Below are positions 7,918 through 16,629 of a DNA stretch of 64,000 bases, piece after piece. Source of the DNA: Polynucleobacter sp. 80A-SIGWE (GTDB taxonomy: Bacteria; Pseudomonadota; Gammaproteobacteria; Burkholderiales; Burkholderiaceae); contig NZ_JACVOR010000002.1 of assembly GCF_018882295.1 (NCBI RefSeq), forward strand, positions 496,001 to 560,000, in the 5' to 3' direction. Below the pieces are notes generated by a model. It was not told where the DNA came from. It made no database searches and saw only the letters and a program-made list of their open reading frames with translations. How positions within the stretch are numbered: position 1 is the stretch's first letter; every line of letters starts with the position of its first letter. A program made the position numbers and the translations under genes.

Positions 7918-8898
7918 TTAAGTTAGGGGGTCGGATCCCTCAAGGTCTAAGGACTTTGTGGAATTCAACCCCTTTTGCTTTTCTGGCGCATTGTTCCGTA
8001 CCAGTAGCCACATCGCCCCCATCACCAAACTCATTCCTCCAACCTGAATCCAGGTAATTGGTTCGGATAACACGAGCCAGCCCATAAATAGCGTTGAGAC
8101 GGGACCCAGTATTCCGGCTTGAGCAACAAGCGGTGAGCCGATGCGATTGATCGCAATCATGATTAACAGCATTGGAATGACGGTACACAGACTGGCGTTA
8201 AGTAGGCTGAGCCAATAGATCTGATGCACCTGTACAAATACAGCTGCGGGATCGTAAATCAGAATTTGAATGACACTCAGAAGCGCAGAGGCGGAACTGG
8301 CATAGACCACTAAGCGCACGCTACCCACGCGCTTCACCATTTCTCCAGAACCAATCATGTAGATTGCATATGAACATGCGCTGGCAAAGACCAGCAACAT
8401 GCCGAGCACGGCCAAAGAGCCAGTCGAGCTGGCATCTTGAACGAACACCACAATCACACCAAGATACCCAACAATCAGTGCATACCATTGCAGACGACTA
8501 ATGGATTTATTCAATACAAAATAAGAAATCAACAAGACGATTGTTGGAGTGAGATAAAGAACAATTCGCTCTAAGCCAACGGAAATATATTGCAGCCCCA
8601 GAAAGTCTAAATAGCTAGAAAGAAAGTAGCCCATAAATCCCAGAGCAAATATCTTTGCCTGATCTCGCCAAGATAGTCGACTCATGGGTTGTCTGCGCGC
8701 TTGCCACCAATAAATTCCCCAGAAAAGAGGGAGGGCCATCAGCATTCGTAGGGCAATTAAGGTCTCTGCATTTGCGCCGTAGCCAAATGCAAGCTTGATC
8801 AGAATAGCTTTTCCAGAAAACAGGACTGAGCCTAAGCCTCCCATAAAGAGGCCGTATACATAACGACGATGTTGCAGAATTCCGCTAGCTGATTGCAT
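7918..8898 (-). CDS. EamA/DMT family transporter
   Basis: A 326-residue inner-membrane protein with about ten helices in two EamA repeats: GLFMGGLGSVLFSGKAILIK opens the first and LGMLLVFASACSYAIYMIGSG the second. The hydrophilic C-terminus extends about 25 residues past the last helix. It starts six bases after the stop of nnrD and is probably its co-transcribed partner. Substrate unknown. It is not a close copy of the EamA protein at 4698. Confidence 0.87.
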   Translation of the reverse strand: MQSASGILQHRRYVYGLFMGGLGSVLFSGKAILIKLAFGYGANAETLIALRMLMALPLFWGIYWWQARRQPMSRLSWRDQAKIFALGFMGYFLSSYLDFLGLQYISVGLERIVLYLTPTIVLLISYFVLNKSISRLQWYALIVGYLGVIVVFVQDASSTGSLAVLGMLLVFASACSYAIYMIGSGEMVKRVGSVRLVVYASSASALLSVIQILIYDPAAVFVQVHQIYWLSLLNASLCTVIPMLLIMIAINRIGSPLVAQAGILGPVSTLFMGWLVLSEPITWIQVGGMSLVMGAMWLLVRNNAPEKQKGLNSTKSLDLEGSDPLT

Positions 8899-8904
8899 GA
8901 TGTT

Positions 8905-9786
8905 TTATAACAGCTTATTCAGAAGACTCCGCATTTCCAAAATGACCTCTGATGGAGTAAGCCCTATTGGACCAATGTGTTTGGCTACCAAACTATCTGC
9001 CGCAGATGCATGAAGCTGAACTCCAATGCAGCCAGCCTCCCACGGGTTGAGATTGTGATGCAGTCCTTGGGCGGCGATCGCTGCAATAGTGCCGGTTAGA
9101 ACGTCACCCATGCCACCAACGGCCATACCGGGATTGCCTTCTGCACATTGCATTGCTGCATGAGAAGGAGAGGCAATGAGTGTATGTTGGCCTTTGAGAA
9201 CCACAATGGAGTTAGTGAGACTTACTAAGTCAGATAGGGCTCCAAGGCGATTTGCTTGTATATCCGAAGCTGTAGTATTCAGAAGATGTGCAGCTTCACC
9301 AGGATGTGGGGTCAAAATACTCATGCCCGGAAGTGCTTGATTACGTTTCTTCAGTAGATCCAGATATTCAGGTGTATCGGCAATCAGATTGAGCGCATCG
9401 GCATCGATGACTAGCGGAACCTTTGGGTGGCGTAAAGAAGCTATCAGCCAATCCCGAGCTAGCGCAGAAAAACCTAAGCCTGGTCCGATCGCAATTACAT
9501 CAGGTGTAGTTGCTTTCAATTGTTCTTGGGCATTAAAGCTGGCTAAGCGAATCATGAGCTCAGCCTGTTCTGGTATAGCATGAGCTGCTGTAGGATCGAG
9601 CATTTCCAGAATGGTCCAGCCGGCTCCTAAGTGAAGTGCGGCGCTGCCAGACAACATCAGGGCGCCAGCCATGCCGGGCGCACCACCAATCAGCAGGACT
9701 TTGCCAGCATTTCCTTTGTGTTCTGAGGGGGCTCGCTTAAGACGAGTGATGAGCTCGAGAGATCTCAGTTCGGTGGGGGGATTCAT
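8905..9786 (-). CDS. nnrD: ADP-dependent NAD(P)H-hydrate dehydratase
   Basis: A 293-residue ribokinase-fold protein of the YjeF C-terminal/CARKD family, which repairs hydrated NAD(P)H using ADP or ATP. Visible marks are HKGNAGKVLLIGGAPGMAGA near the N-terminus, IGPGLGF, DADALNL, TPHPGEAAHL (residues about 160-170) and the nucleotide-site GNPGMAVGGMGDVLTG (residues about 220-235) with the catalytic aspartate. The epimerase (NnrE) half of bifunctional homologues is absent, so epimerase must be encoded elsewhere. First gene of an operon with the EamA transporter. Confidence 0.92.
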   Translation of the reverse strand: MNPPTELRSLELITRLKRAPSEHKGNAGKVLLIGGAPGMAGALMLSGSAALHLGAGWTILEMLDPTAAHAIPEQAELMIRLASFNAQEQLKATTPDVIAIGPGLGFSALARDWLIASLRHPKVPLVIDADALNLIADTPEYLDLLKKRNQALPGMSILTPHPGEAAHLLNTTASDIQANRLGALSDLVSLTNSIVVLKGQHTLIASPSHAAMQCAEGNPGMAVGGMGDVLTGTIAAIAAQGLHHNLNPWEAGCIGVQLHASAADSLVAKHIGPIGLTPSEVILEMRSLLNKLL

Positions 9787-9848
9787 TTGAATAGTATCGC
9801 TCTAATGAGTGGCTTAACGAGGGATTTTATCGGGAGTATCCTGTAGTA

Positions 9849-11264
9849 ATGAAAATACAATTTCTTGGTGCTGCAGGTGAAGTTACGGGTTCGAGGCATT
9901 CTGTTGAGGCCCTTGTGGGTGGGCATGAAGTCCGCTTCATGGTGGACTTTGGTATGTTTCAGGGTGGGCGCGAGGCCACCGCAAAGAATCTCGAGCCTTT
10001 GCCGTTTCCCCCGAAAGAAATTGATTTCGTCGTGCTAACGCATGCGCATATTGATCACAGCGGTTTATTACCTAGACTCTGTGCACAAGGTTTTACTGGA
10101 CCTATTTATTGCACTGATGCGACATTTGAGTTGCTAAAAATTATGCTCCCCGATAGCGCGCATTTGCAGCGCTCCGATGTAGAGCGGGCAGAGCGTAGAC
10201 AAAAGGCTGGTAAGTGGCGCGGTGAGTTGCCAGTCGCTTTGTACTCCATGGAGGAGGCGGAGCTTGCTCTTGGGCAATGCGAAATACTCCCTTATGGAAA
10301 AACGCTAGAACTGGGTCAAGGTATTAATCTCGAGTTTCAGAATGCGGGCCATATTCTGGGATCGGCAATTGCCGTGATCGATGTTACCGAAGACCATGCC
10401 AAGAAAAAGCGCTGTGTATTTTCTGGGGATATTGGCATGAAGGGAAAGCTGTTGATGCCTGACCCTACCAGGATTGAGCAGGCAGACGTAGTGGTGGTGG
10501 AGTCAACCTATGGTGATCGACTACATAAAACTTTGGCGGATACCGAGTCTGAATTAATTGATGTCGTTACCAGCACCTTGAGTGCACATGGCAATATTGT
10601 GATCCCCGCATTTGCTGTGGGTCGCACTCAAGAGATTTTGTTTCTATTGATTGATTTGGTGAAGCGCAATTTATTGCCTCATCTCAGTATTTGGGTTGAC
10701 TCTCCAATGGCGACTGCCGCTACTCATTTGACTCAGCATTTCTTTTCGCAGTTAGACAAAGAGTCACAGTCAACTTTTGAGTGGTTCAAAAAGAACCCGG
10801 GTGCAGTAGATCTGAGGTTCATAGCAGACGTAGAAGAATCTAAGGCCTTGAACAAGATTAAGGGCGGGGCGATTATTATTTCAGCAAGCGGTATGTGTGA
10901 TGCAGGGCGCATTGTTCATCATCTGCAGACCAATTTGCCGCGCGCACAAAATGCAATTGTGATTACTGGATTTCAGGCCTATGGCAGCTTAGGTCGTCGC
11001 TTGGTGGATAAGGCGGCTAAGGTTCGCCTCTTTGGTGAAGAGGTTGCGGTCCGTGCTTCGATTCATACAATTGGTGGTTTATCCGCCCATGCGGATCAGG
11101 CTGGACTATTGGATTGGTTGCGAGGTATTAAATCAGCACCGCAATCCATATTTGTAGTGCATGGAGAGCCCGAGGCTTCCGCCGTCTTGGCTCAATCAAT
11201 CCGGGAAGAGCTGGAGTGGAAGAATGTCATTATTCCAGAGCGCTTACATTCTTACACTTGCTGA
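9849..11264 (+). CDS. Metallo-beta-lactamase/beta-CASP fold RNA-processing-type hydrolase
   Basis: The 471-residue protein begins with an MBL core: IQFLGAAGEVTGSRH, then the zinc motif LTHAHIDHSG (about residues 62-71), NAGHILGSA and FSGDIG. A beta-CASP insertion (VVESTYGDR, IPAFAVGRTQEIL) and the C-terminal RNA-specificity motif GGLSAHADQ follow. This is the architecture of the YSH1/CPSF73-like bacterial proteins, probable zinc-dependent ribonucleases of unknown substrate. Predicted cytoplasmic and monocistronic. Family assignment is firm, cellular role is not. Confidence 0.9.
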   Translation: MKIQFLGAAGEVTGSRHSVEALVGGHEVRFMVDFGMFQGGREATAKNLEPLPFPPKEIDFVVLTHAHIDHSGLLPRLCAQGFTGPIYCTDATFELLKIMLPDSAHLQRSDVERAERRQKAGKWRGELPVALYSMEEAELALGQCEILPYGKTLELGQGINLEFQNAGHILGSAIAVIDVTEDHAKKKRCVFSGDIGMKGKLLMPDPTRIEQADVVVVESTYGDRLHKTLADTESELIDVVTSTLSAHGNIVIPAFAVGRTQEILFLLIDLVKRNLLPHLSIWVDSPMATAATHLTQHFFSQLDKESQSTFEWFKKNPGAVDLRFIADVEESKALNKIKGGAIIISASGMCDAGRIVHHLQTNLPRAQNAIVITGFQAYGSLGRRLVDKAAKVRLFGEEVAVRASIHTIGGLSAHADQAGLLDWLRGIKSAPQSIFVVHGEPEASAVLAQSIREELEWKNVIIPERLHSYTC

Positions 11265-11267
11265 TAT

Positions 11268-11999
11268 TTAATCAGCTACCTTAGCGCCCTGAACCCTGTG
11301 ACGGAGCATTGCCTCGGCAATATACCCAGAAGTTTTTAGTTCTTGAATCACGCTACTGAGGTAGGCAGTTATTTTTTCAAAATCGATCCGCGCCTTAGGT
11401 GTGCCAATGGCCTGATTGATCACCATAAATCTGCCTGGAAGCATGCGTAAGCCTTCATAGCGTTGCGCATCACTCTCTAGTTGCTGCTTCACTCCGGCGG
11501 CAACGTTTCCAGACCCGGACATAAAGTCATCCACCACTGCTTGGGAGTTGGCTGAACGTAGCAGGCTGGCTTGTTTGATTTCACGAGTAAGGTAAAGATC
11601 GTAAGCGCTGCCTTTACCAACAACAATCTCATTACCAGCTGCATCAACATCTTCATTCTTGGTCAGTGGAGAAGAGTCTTTCACCATATAGGCGCCTTCA
11701 ATCTGAATATATGCAGGGGTGTAACTGATGTCAGCTCCACGAACGGGGTCAATTGCCACAAACACCAAATCCACATCCCCGGCTTTAACTGCATCAACGG
11801 TAGCCCCAGCCATTTGATAGCAGGTAAAAGTAATTGGAAGCTGTAGCTGACTTGCAATGTAATTTGCTATGTCAACAGTAATTCCTTTGGGGGCATCGCC
11901 ATCTAGGCTGGCCAAAAGAGGGTTACCTAAATTGATGCCCACTCGCAAGCTACCTGTTGGGGCAAAAGAACTGAGCAATGAAGGGTCAAGTTTATTCAT
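11268..11999 (-). CDS. Periplasmic-binding-protein-fold (SBP family 3) protein lacking a signal peptide
   Basis: The 243-residue sequence from GSLRVGINLGNPLLAS through GITVDIANYIASQL, ATVDAVKAGDVDLVFVAIDPVRG and VVGKGSAYDLYLTR to the C-terminal KITAYLSSVIQELKTSGYIAEA is a family 3 (polar amino-acid) solute-binding fold. The N-terminus, MNKLDPSLLSSFAPT, is not a secretion signal, and no better upstream start is evident. It is either cytoplasmic, perhaps a sensor or enzyme-like relative such as cyclohexadienyl dehydratase, or exported by another route. No ABC permease or ATPase lies nearby. Confidence 0.8.
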   Translation of the reverse strand: MNKLDPSLLSSFAPTGSLRVGINLGNPLLASLDGDAPKGITVDIANYIASQLQLPITFTCYQMAGATVDAVKAGDVDLVFVAIDPVRGADISYTPAYIQIEGAYMVKDSSPLTKNEDVDAAGNEIVVGKGSAYDLYLTREIKQASLLRSANSQAVVDDFMSGSGNVAAGVKQQLESDAQRYEGLRMLPGRFMVINQAIGTPKARIDFEKITAYLSSVIQELKTSGYIAEAMLRHRVQGAKVAD

Positions 12000-12030
12000 G
12001 TGAGAGAGGAGGGCGAATAAAAATAGTTAC

Positions 12031-12062
12031 AAAAAAACCGCGGCGAACCGCGGCTTATTTTT
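12031..12062 (-). terminator. Intrinsic terminator of the small Ala-rich membrane protein gene
   Basis: On the minus strand, CCGCGG-TTCG-CCGCGG forms a perfect six-base stem with a UUCG tetraloop, followed by seven T residues. It lies 12 bases beyond the stop of the gene at 12075. Confidence 0.9.
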
Positions 12063-12074
12063 CTCGAGAAGAGA

Positions 12075-12275
12075 TTACTTCTTAGCGTCAGCTGCTGGAG
12101 CTGCTGCAGGTGCAACTGGAGCTGCAGGAGCATCTTTCTTAGCTTCTTCCATGTGTGCTGCTTCAGCACCATGCTTCTCGCCACCCATATCAATGTCGCC
12201 GTCGCCTTTGAGGAGTAAATAGGCTGTGGCACCAACTAATACTAGTACCATGATGATGATTGAACGGTTGCTCAT
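12075..12275 (-). CDS. Small single-pass membrane protein with Ala/Pro tail, 66 residues
   Basis: ATG at 12275 has AAGGAA seven bases upstream. The product starts MSNRSIIIMVLVLVGATAYL (one membrane anchor), then a short acidic and histidine-containing stretch (DGDIDMGGEKHGAEAAHMEE) and an Ala/Pro/Lys tail. A longer in-frame reading from 12359 has no support. Family unknown. It is transcribed alone, with its own strong terminator downstream. Confidence 0.75.
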   Translation of the reverse strand: MSNRSIIIMVLVLVGATAYLLLKGDGDIDMGGEKHGAEAAHMEEAKKDAPAAPVAPAAAPAADAKK

Positions 12276-12294
12276 TGCTTTTCCTTCGGTTTGG

Positions 12295-12314
12295 TTAATA
12301 TCTTCCAATATTAA
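12295..12314. repeat. Small perfect palindrome upstream of the 66-residue protein gene
   Basis: TTAATAT-CTTCCA-ATATTAA has perfect seven-base arms and lies 20 bases before the start codon of the minus-strand gene at 12275. It could be an operator or a leader hairpin. No regulator is implied by the sequence. Confidence 0.4.
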
Positions 12315-12482
12315 CTCCTGAAGCGCTAGCGGTAAATCCGAATAAGCCCTAGATCCCAAATTAATGCAATATTCTAGGTAGTAATACTGATTTAGAAGTG
12401 CTATCCCTCGGCCTCATTGGCTCAGTGATAATGATCAGGATTCAAGTAGACCATTTTGAAAGCTTGGCATAAAGGTGCAAAT

Positions 12483-13340
12483 ATGAGTCCAAGACTCCCT
12501 GTAAATAACTCCCAAACTATTACTGATTTTCTGAGTCTCCAGAAAAGCCAAATGGCGGAAGACACTTCTGAAGACTCGTATCGATTTGCTTTTGATGATC
12601 AGGCCTTTTTAGCGCGCCGTGAAACTTTAGGCCTACGCTTTCAGCTGGAGTTATTGAAGCCGGAAATACTCCTGCATGAGCGTGGCATTGAGCACACGAT
12701 TACCGTCTTTGGATCCACCCGCTTTGTGAGCTCTGAAAAAGCACAGGAATTAGAAAAGAATGCAAAAACACCCGAAGCTATAGCCGAGGCTAAGCAAGCA
12801 TTACTTCACTGCAAGTACTACGATTCTGCAAGAGAATTCGGAGCTATTGTTGCTGGCTATAACGCCACCCAATCTGAAGATCGAAACAAATTACATATTG
12901 CTACTGGCGGTGGCCCTGGAATTATGGAGGCTGCAAATCGTGGCGCTTTTGAGGCCGGGGATCAGAGCATTGGTTTTAATATTAGCTTGCCGCGAGAGCA
13001 GTACCCCAATCCCTATCTCACACCGGGCTTAAGTTTTCGCTTCCATTATTTCGCTATTCGTAAAATGCATTTTATGCTTAGGGCGAGGGCGATTGTTGCT
13101 TATCCGGGAGGCTTCGGCTCTTTTGATGAGTTGTTTGAGGTTTTAACCTTGATGCAAACCAAAAAGGTGGAGCGTTTTCCAATCATCTTGGTGGGCAAGA
13201 CGTTTTGGCAAGAGGTTGTTAGCTTCAAGCAGATGCTTGAGTATGGGGTGATAGACAAGGTAGATATGGATTTAATCCACTTTGTAGAGACCGCCCCAGA
13301 AGCTTGGACGGTGATTCGCAACTGGTACCAGTTGGCCTAA
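12483..13340 (+). CDS. LOG/TIGR00730 family Rossmann-fold phosphoribohydrolase-like protein
   Basis: This 285-residue protein shows TVFGSTRF, the phosphate loop ATGGGPGIMEAANRGA (about residues 140-155), and FGSFDELFEVLTLMQ with the family's PGGFGSFDE-type catalytic motif. It belongs to the longer LOG (cytokinin riboside monophosphate phosphoribohydrolase) group. Bacterial members cleave nucleotide monophosphates to base plus ribose 5-phosphate. I chose ATG 12483 because AAAGGTG precedes it; an in-frame TTG at 12456 has no site. The first ~80 residues are an extension beyond the minimal LOG fold. Confidence 0.87.
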   Translation: MSPRLPVNNSQTITDFLSLQKSQMAEDTSEDSYRFAFDDQAFLARRETLGLRFQLELLKPEILLHERGIEHTITVFGSTRFVSSEKAQELEKNAKTPEAIAEAKQALLHCKYYDSAREFGAIVAGYNATQSEDRNKLHIATGGGPGIMEAANRGAFEAGDQSIGFNISLPREQYPNPYLTPGLSFRFHYFAIRKMHFMLRARAIVAYPGGFGSFDELFEVLTLMQTKKVERFPIILVGKTFWQEVVSFKQMLEYGVIDKVDMDLIHFVETAPEAWTVIRNWYQLA

Positions 13341-13377
13341 TTGCGTAAGAGAACTGTAAAATAGACGCCCAGACACT

Positions 13378-13893
13378 ATGACTATCTCTAATACCGTACA
13401 CCTGACCTCCGAACTGGATCTACCTGCCTATTTATTCGGTATTGCAATGCTTCTCGTCGTAATGCTTGTGCATGGGGTTGCCTTACTTCAAATTGCAAAG
13501 CGCTACGAGGTAAAGTCCTTTTTGTACCTTTCAGAGCATAAGTACTCTTCGGTGGCTTTCGTGTTTTATGTCAGTGTGCTATGTTTATTTTTGATCCATA
13601 TCTTTGAGATCATTCTTTGGGGAATTTCATTAAGAGCATTTAATCTCTTGCCAAACTTAGGTGAGAGCATTTTGTTTAGTGGCAGCACCTATACGGCGAT
13701 GGGCTTTATGGATGACCTCCTACCAAATGGCTGGAAGATGTTAGCAGTCATCATTGCCTTCTCCGGAATGTTTGCTTTTGCTTGGACTGCATCCGTCATG
13801 ATCTCCATGACTAAGAATTTCCGCCAAGCCTACACCCGTTTGCATATGCAAAAACTCAAGCTGCCATCTGAAGTCATCGAGCGCTACAAGTGA
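13378..13893 (+). CDS. Ion-channel-like membrane protein with degenerate pore motif
   Basis: A 171-residue membrane protein with helices at about 16-38, 57-82 and 119-142. Between the last two, ILFSGSTYTAMGFMDDL resembles a potassium-channel pore loop and filter (TVGYGD in true channels), but the filter is altered to TAMGFMDD. A basic amphipathic tail ends VIERYK. It may be a divergent small ion channel. Selectivity is not inferable. The HI0933 flavoprotein gene starts three bases after its stop, so both are probably one transcript. Confidence 0.65.
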   Translation: MTISNTVHLTSELDLPAYLFGIAMLLVVMLVHGVALLQIAKRYEVKSFLYLSEHKYSSVAFVFYVSVLCLFLIHIFEIILWGISLRAFNLLPNLGESILFSGSTYTAMGFMDDLLPNGWKMLAVIIAFSGMFAFAWTASVMISMTKNFRQAYTRLHMQKLKLPSEVIERYK

Positions 13894-13896
13894 GTC

Positions 13897-15114
13897 ATGA
13901 CTAAATCTTGGGATGCCATCGTCATCGGTGGCGGCGCAGCTGGGCTATTTTGCGCTGGCGTTGCTGGCCAATTGGGTAAAAAAGTATTGGTACTCGACCA
14001 TGCCGACGTCTTATGCGAAAAAATTCGCATCAGTGGTGGAGGTCGATGTAACTTCACCAATCTACACAGCAGTCCAGCAAATTTTCTTTCTTTAAATCCG
14101 AACTTTGTAAAAAGTGCTTTAGCTCGCTATCCCGCAAAAGAGTTCATTAGGCTGGTCCAGTCTTATCGCATTGCCTATCACGAGAAACATCAAGGACAGT
14201 TATTTTGTGATGACTCTGCCAAACAGATCATCGAGATGTTGCTAGGGGAGTGCGCTAAGGGAAATGTGGATATTCGTCATCCGGTTACGGTGGAGTCGAT
14301 ATCCAATGAAGCTGGCATATGGATCGTGAAGACCAATGCTGGCATCGAAAGATCAAAGTCTATCGTGATGGCAACAGGCGGCTTACCGGTTCCTGCAATT
14401 GGTGCAACAGCTTATTCATTGGATATTGCTAAGCAATTTGGATTGAAGGTGGTTGATCCACGTCCTGCATTGGTGCCGCTGTCATTTACTTCAGGTGAGT
14501 TCGATAACCTAATTGAATTGTCTGGTCTCAGCTTGCCGGTTCGCATCGCTTCTGGCTCAAAGGGGCATCGCTATGGCGCTTGTCGCTTTAACGAGGATCT
14601 TCTCTTAACGCACAAAGGTCTTTCAGGCCCCGCAGTCTTACAGGCGAGTAGCTATTGGGCTGAGGGTGAGGCAATTCATGTGGATTGGTTGGGTGCAGTA
14701 GAAGCCAATGGGCGCTTCACCTGCGATGAGTTATTTGATAACGAAGATAACCGCCTCAAACTTACTGAAAATATCTTAGCCTCAGTGATGCCACTACGCT
14801 TAGCAAAAGCATTTGCTGAACAGAAAAATCTCTTAGGAAAAAAGTGGGCCGAGGTTTCTAAAAAGGATCGTCAGGCGCTCAAAGAGCTCATCACTAATTG
14901 GTCGGTAAAGCCCGCAGGAACGCTGGGTTGGAAAAAGGCTGAAGTGATGTTGGGTGGAGTTGATACAAAAGATCTAGATGGGCAAACTATGATGGCTCGC
15001 AATCAACCTGGCTTACATTTCATTGGTGAGTGTGTTGATGTCACTGGGCACCTTGGAGGTCACAACTTCCAGTGGGCATGGGCTAGTGGTTTTGCCTGTG
15101 CAAATGCCTTATAG
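13897..15114 (+). CDS. HI0933/YhiN family FAD-dependent oxidoreductase
   Basis: This 405-residue flavoprotein opens with the dinucleotide-binding AIVIGGGAAGLFCAG, has ISGGGRCNFTN (about residues 46-56), GATAYSLDIAKQFG and the C-terminal LHFIGECVDVTGHLGGHNFQWAWASG, all signatures of the HI0933/TIGR00275 family. Reaction unknown in most members. It starts three bases after the channel-like gene. Confidence 0.92.
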   Translation: MTKSWDAIVIGGGAAGLFCAGVAGQLGKKVLVLDHADVLCEKIRISGGGRCNFTNLHSSPANFLSLNPNFVKSALARYPAKEFIRLVQSYRIAYHEKHQGQLFCDDSAKQIIEMLLGECAKGNVDIRHPVTVESISNEAGIWIVKTNAGIERSKSIVMATGGLPVPAIGATAYSLDIAKQFGLKVVDPRPALVPLSFTSGEFDNLIELSGLSLPVRIASGSKGHRYGACRFNEDLLLTHKGLSGPAVLQASSYWAEGEAIHVDWLGAVEANGRFTCDELFDNEDNRLKLTENILASVMPLRLAKAFAEQKNLLGKKWAEVSKKDRQALKELITNWSVKPAGTLGWKKAEVMLGGVDTKDLDGQTMMARNQPGLHFIGECVDVTGHLGGHNFQWAWASGFACANAL

Positions 15115-15149
15115 AAAGTTACAATTTTAATTTACTGCCCTTATCACGA

Positions 15150-16127
15150 ATGTATAACCCATCTCCCTGCAGAGTAATTCTCACAAGCCTATTTTTGGCT
15201 CTTTGGTTTTCTGTCTCAGCCCAAGCTGCTTATCCAGATAAGCCCATCAAAGTGATCATTGGTTTTCCAGCAGGTGGACCGCTTGATGCACACATGAGAT
15301 TGTTAGTTGAAAAACTGCAATCCACCTTAGGCCAAACAGTGATCGTAGATTACAAGGCTGGGGCAGGCGGTACCGTTGGCGCTCAATTTGTTGCGCAGTC
15401 ACCTGCCGATGGCTACACCTTGCTTCTGGCCAACACTGGCACGATGGTAATTAATCCGGCTGTCTACGCCAAAACCTCGTATGAAACTTTGAAAGAATTT
15501 CAGCCGATTGCCCGGACCGCACAACAACCTTTAGCCTTAATCGTCAACAAGGATGTGCCAGCGCAAACATTAAAAGAATTTATTGCTTATGCCAAGGCAA
15601 ATCCCGGTAAATTAAATTACGGCTCCGCAGGTAACGGCGGGATTTCCCACTTAGTTCCAGAGATGCTCAAAAACGAAACTGGGATTTTCATGGTCCACAT
15701 TCCATTCAAGGGAAGTGCGCCTGCATTTACAGATCTGATAGCAGGGCATGTGCAATTTATGGCTGAGTCGGTTCCTCAGGCTGCAAACTATGCAAAGCTC
15801 GGAAAAGTCAGGGCTTTAGCAGTGACTAGTGCTAAACGGAATCCAGCGCTCCCCAATACTCCAACCGTTATTGAGACTGGTGTTGCCAATTTAGAGGTTG
15901 TTGGTTTTTATGGAATCCTATCGCCCAAAGGTACGCCACCTGAAGTTGTTAACAAGCTTAGTCAGGCTTTTAAGGAAACTTTGGACTCACCAGAGGTTCA
16001 AAAAAGAATGCTAGAGCAGGGCGCAGATCCGGCTTATCTGAATGCGGATCAATTTACGAAGTTTCTAGCAGGTGAAATGCCGCGTTGGGCTAAGGCGGTT
16101 AAACAGGCTGGTGCCAAGCTAGATTAG
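15150..16127 (+). CDS. Tripartite tricarboxylate transporter (Bug/TctC) solute receptor
   Basis: A 325-residue periplasmic binding protein with a signal peptide ending SAQAA and the Bug-family opening YPDKPIKVIIGFPAGGPLDA. VGAQFVAQSPADGYTLLLANTGT and LNYGSAGNGGISHLVPEM are further family marks. Such proteins capture carboxylates for TctAB permeases or for signalling. No TctA or TctB gene is near, so it is an orphan receptor. Its TAG stop overlaps the stop of the convergent globin gene by four bases. Confidence 0.92.
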   Translation: MYNPSPCRVILTSLFLALWFSVSAQAAYPDKPIKVIIGFPAGGPLDAHMRLLVEKLQSTLGQTVIVDYKAGAGGTVGAQFVAQSPADGYTLLLANTGTMVINPAVYAKTSYETLKEFQPIARTAQQPLALIVNKDVPAQTLKEFIAYAKANPGKLNYGSAGNGGISHLVPEMLKNETGIFMVHIPFKGSAPAFTDLIAGHVQFMAESVPQAANYAKLGKVRALAVTSAKRNPALPNTPTVIETGVANLEVVGFYGILSPKGTPPEVVNKLSQAFKETLDSPEVQKRMLEQGADPAYLNADQFTKFLAGEMPRWAKAVKQAGAKLD

Positions 16128-16513
16128 TTTGGCTGGTTTCTCATCCAATCGGCAGTATTAAAGAAGGACTCTTCCAGTTGAGCGCCGATTTGGCCATCAA
16201 TGCCACAATCTTCCATTGCCTTATACATGCAGGCCAACCATTGATTGCGTTCCTTGAGGCCAATCTTAAAAGGTAGATGCCTGGCTCGCAGCATTGGGTG
16301 ACCATACTTGGGAGAATAGACGTCTGGACCCCCCAACCATCCCGATAAAAAGAGCTTGAGCTTATCCCTTGAGTTTGTTAGATCTTCCGAATGCATGGCC
16401 CGCAATTCTGCGAAGGGCTCTTCTAGCGCCATCAAATCGTAGAAGCGGTCGACCAATTCTTCAACCTTTGCTGCGCCACCAATAATTTCGTAAGGGTTTT
16501 TTCGTTCACTCAT
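16124..16513 (-). CDS. Group II truncated hemoglobin
   Basis: The 129-residue globin begins NPYEIIGGAAKVEELVDRFYDLM and has LKLFLSGWLGGPDVYSPKYG followed by HPMLRARHLPFKI. This is the typical group II (TrHbO) pattern, with the GGP turn and proximal histidine in RARHLPF. Group II globins bind O2 or NO and act in redox or NO tolerance. The gene is convergent with the Bug receptor, sharing stop-codon bases. Confidence 0.9.
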   Translation of the reverse strand: MSERKNPYEIIGGAAKVEELVDRFYDLMALEEPFAELRAMHSEDLTNSRDKLKLFLSGWLGGPDVYSPKYGHPMLRARHLPFKIGLKERNQWLACMYKAMEDCGIDGQIGAQLEESFFNTADWMRNQPN

Positions 16514-16629
16514 GCCTCAATTTTAATGCCTATAAAGCAGGGAATTGGCAAGTCTGTATTTTGGGTATAGAGTGGAAGAATGGCTTTACTAGTTACTGAA
16601 ACCCCTAATACACCCAAAGGAGAGTGGTA

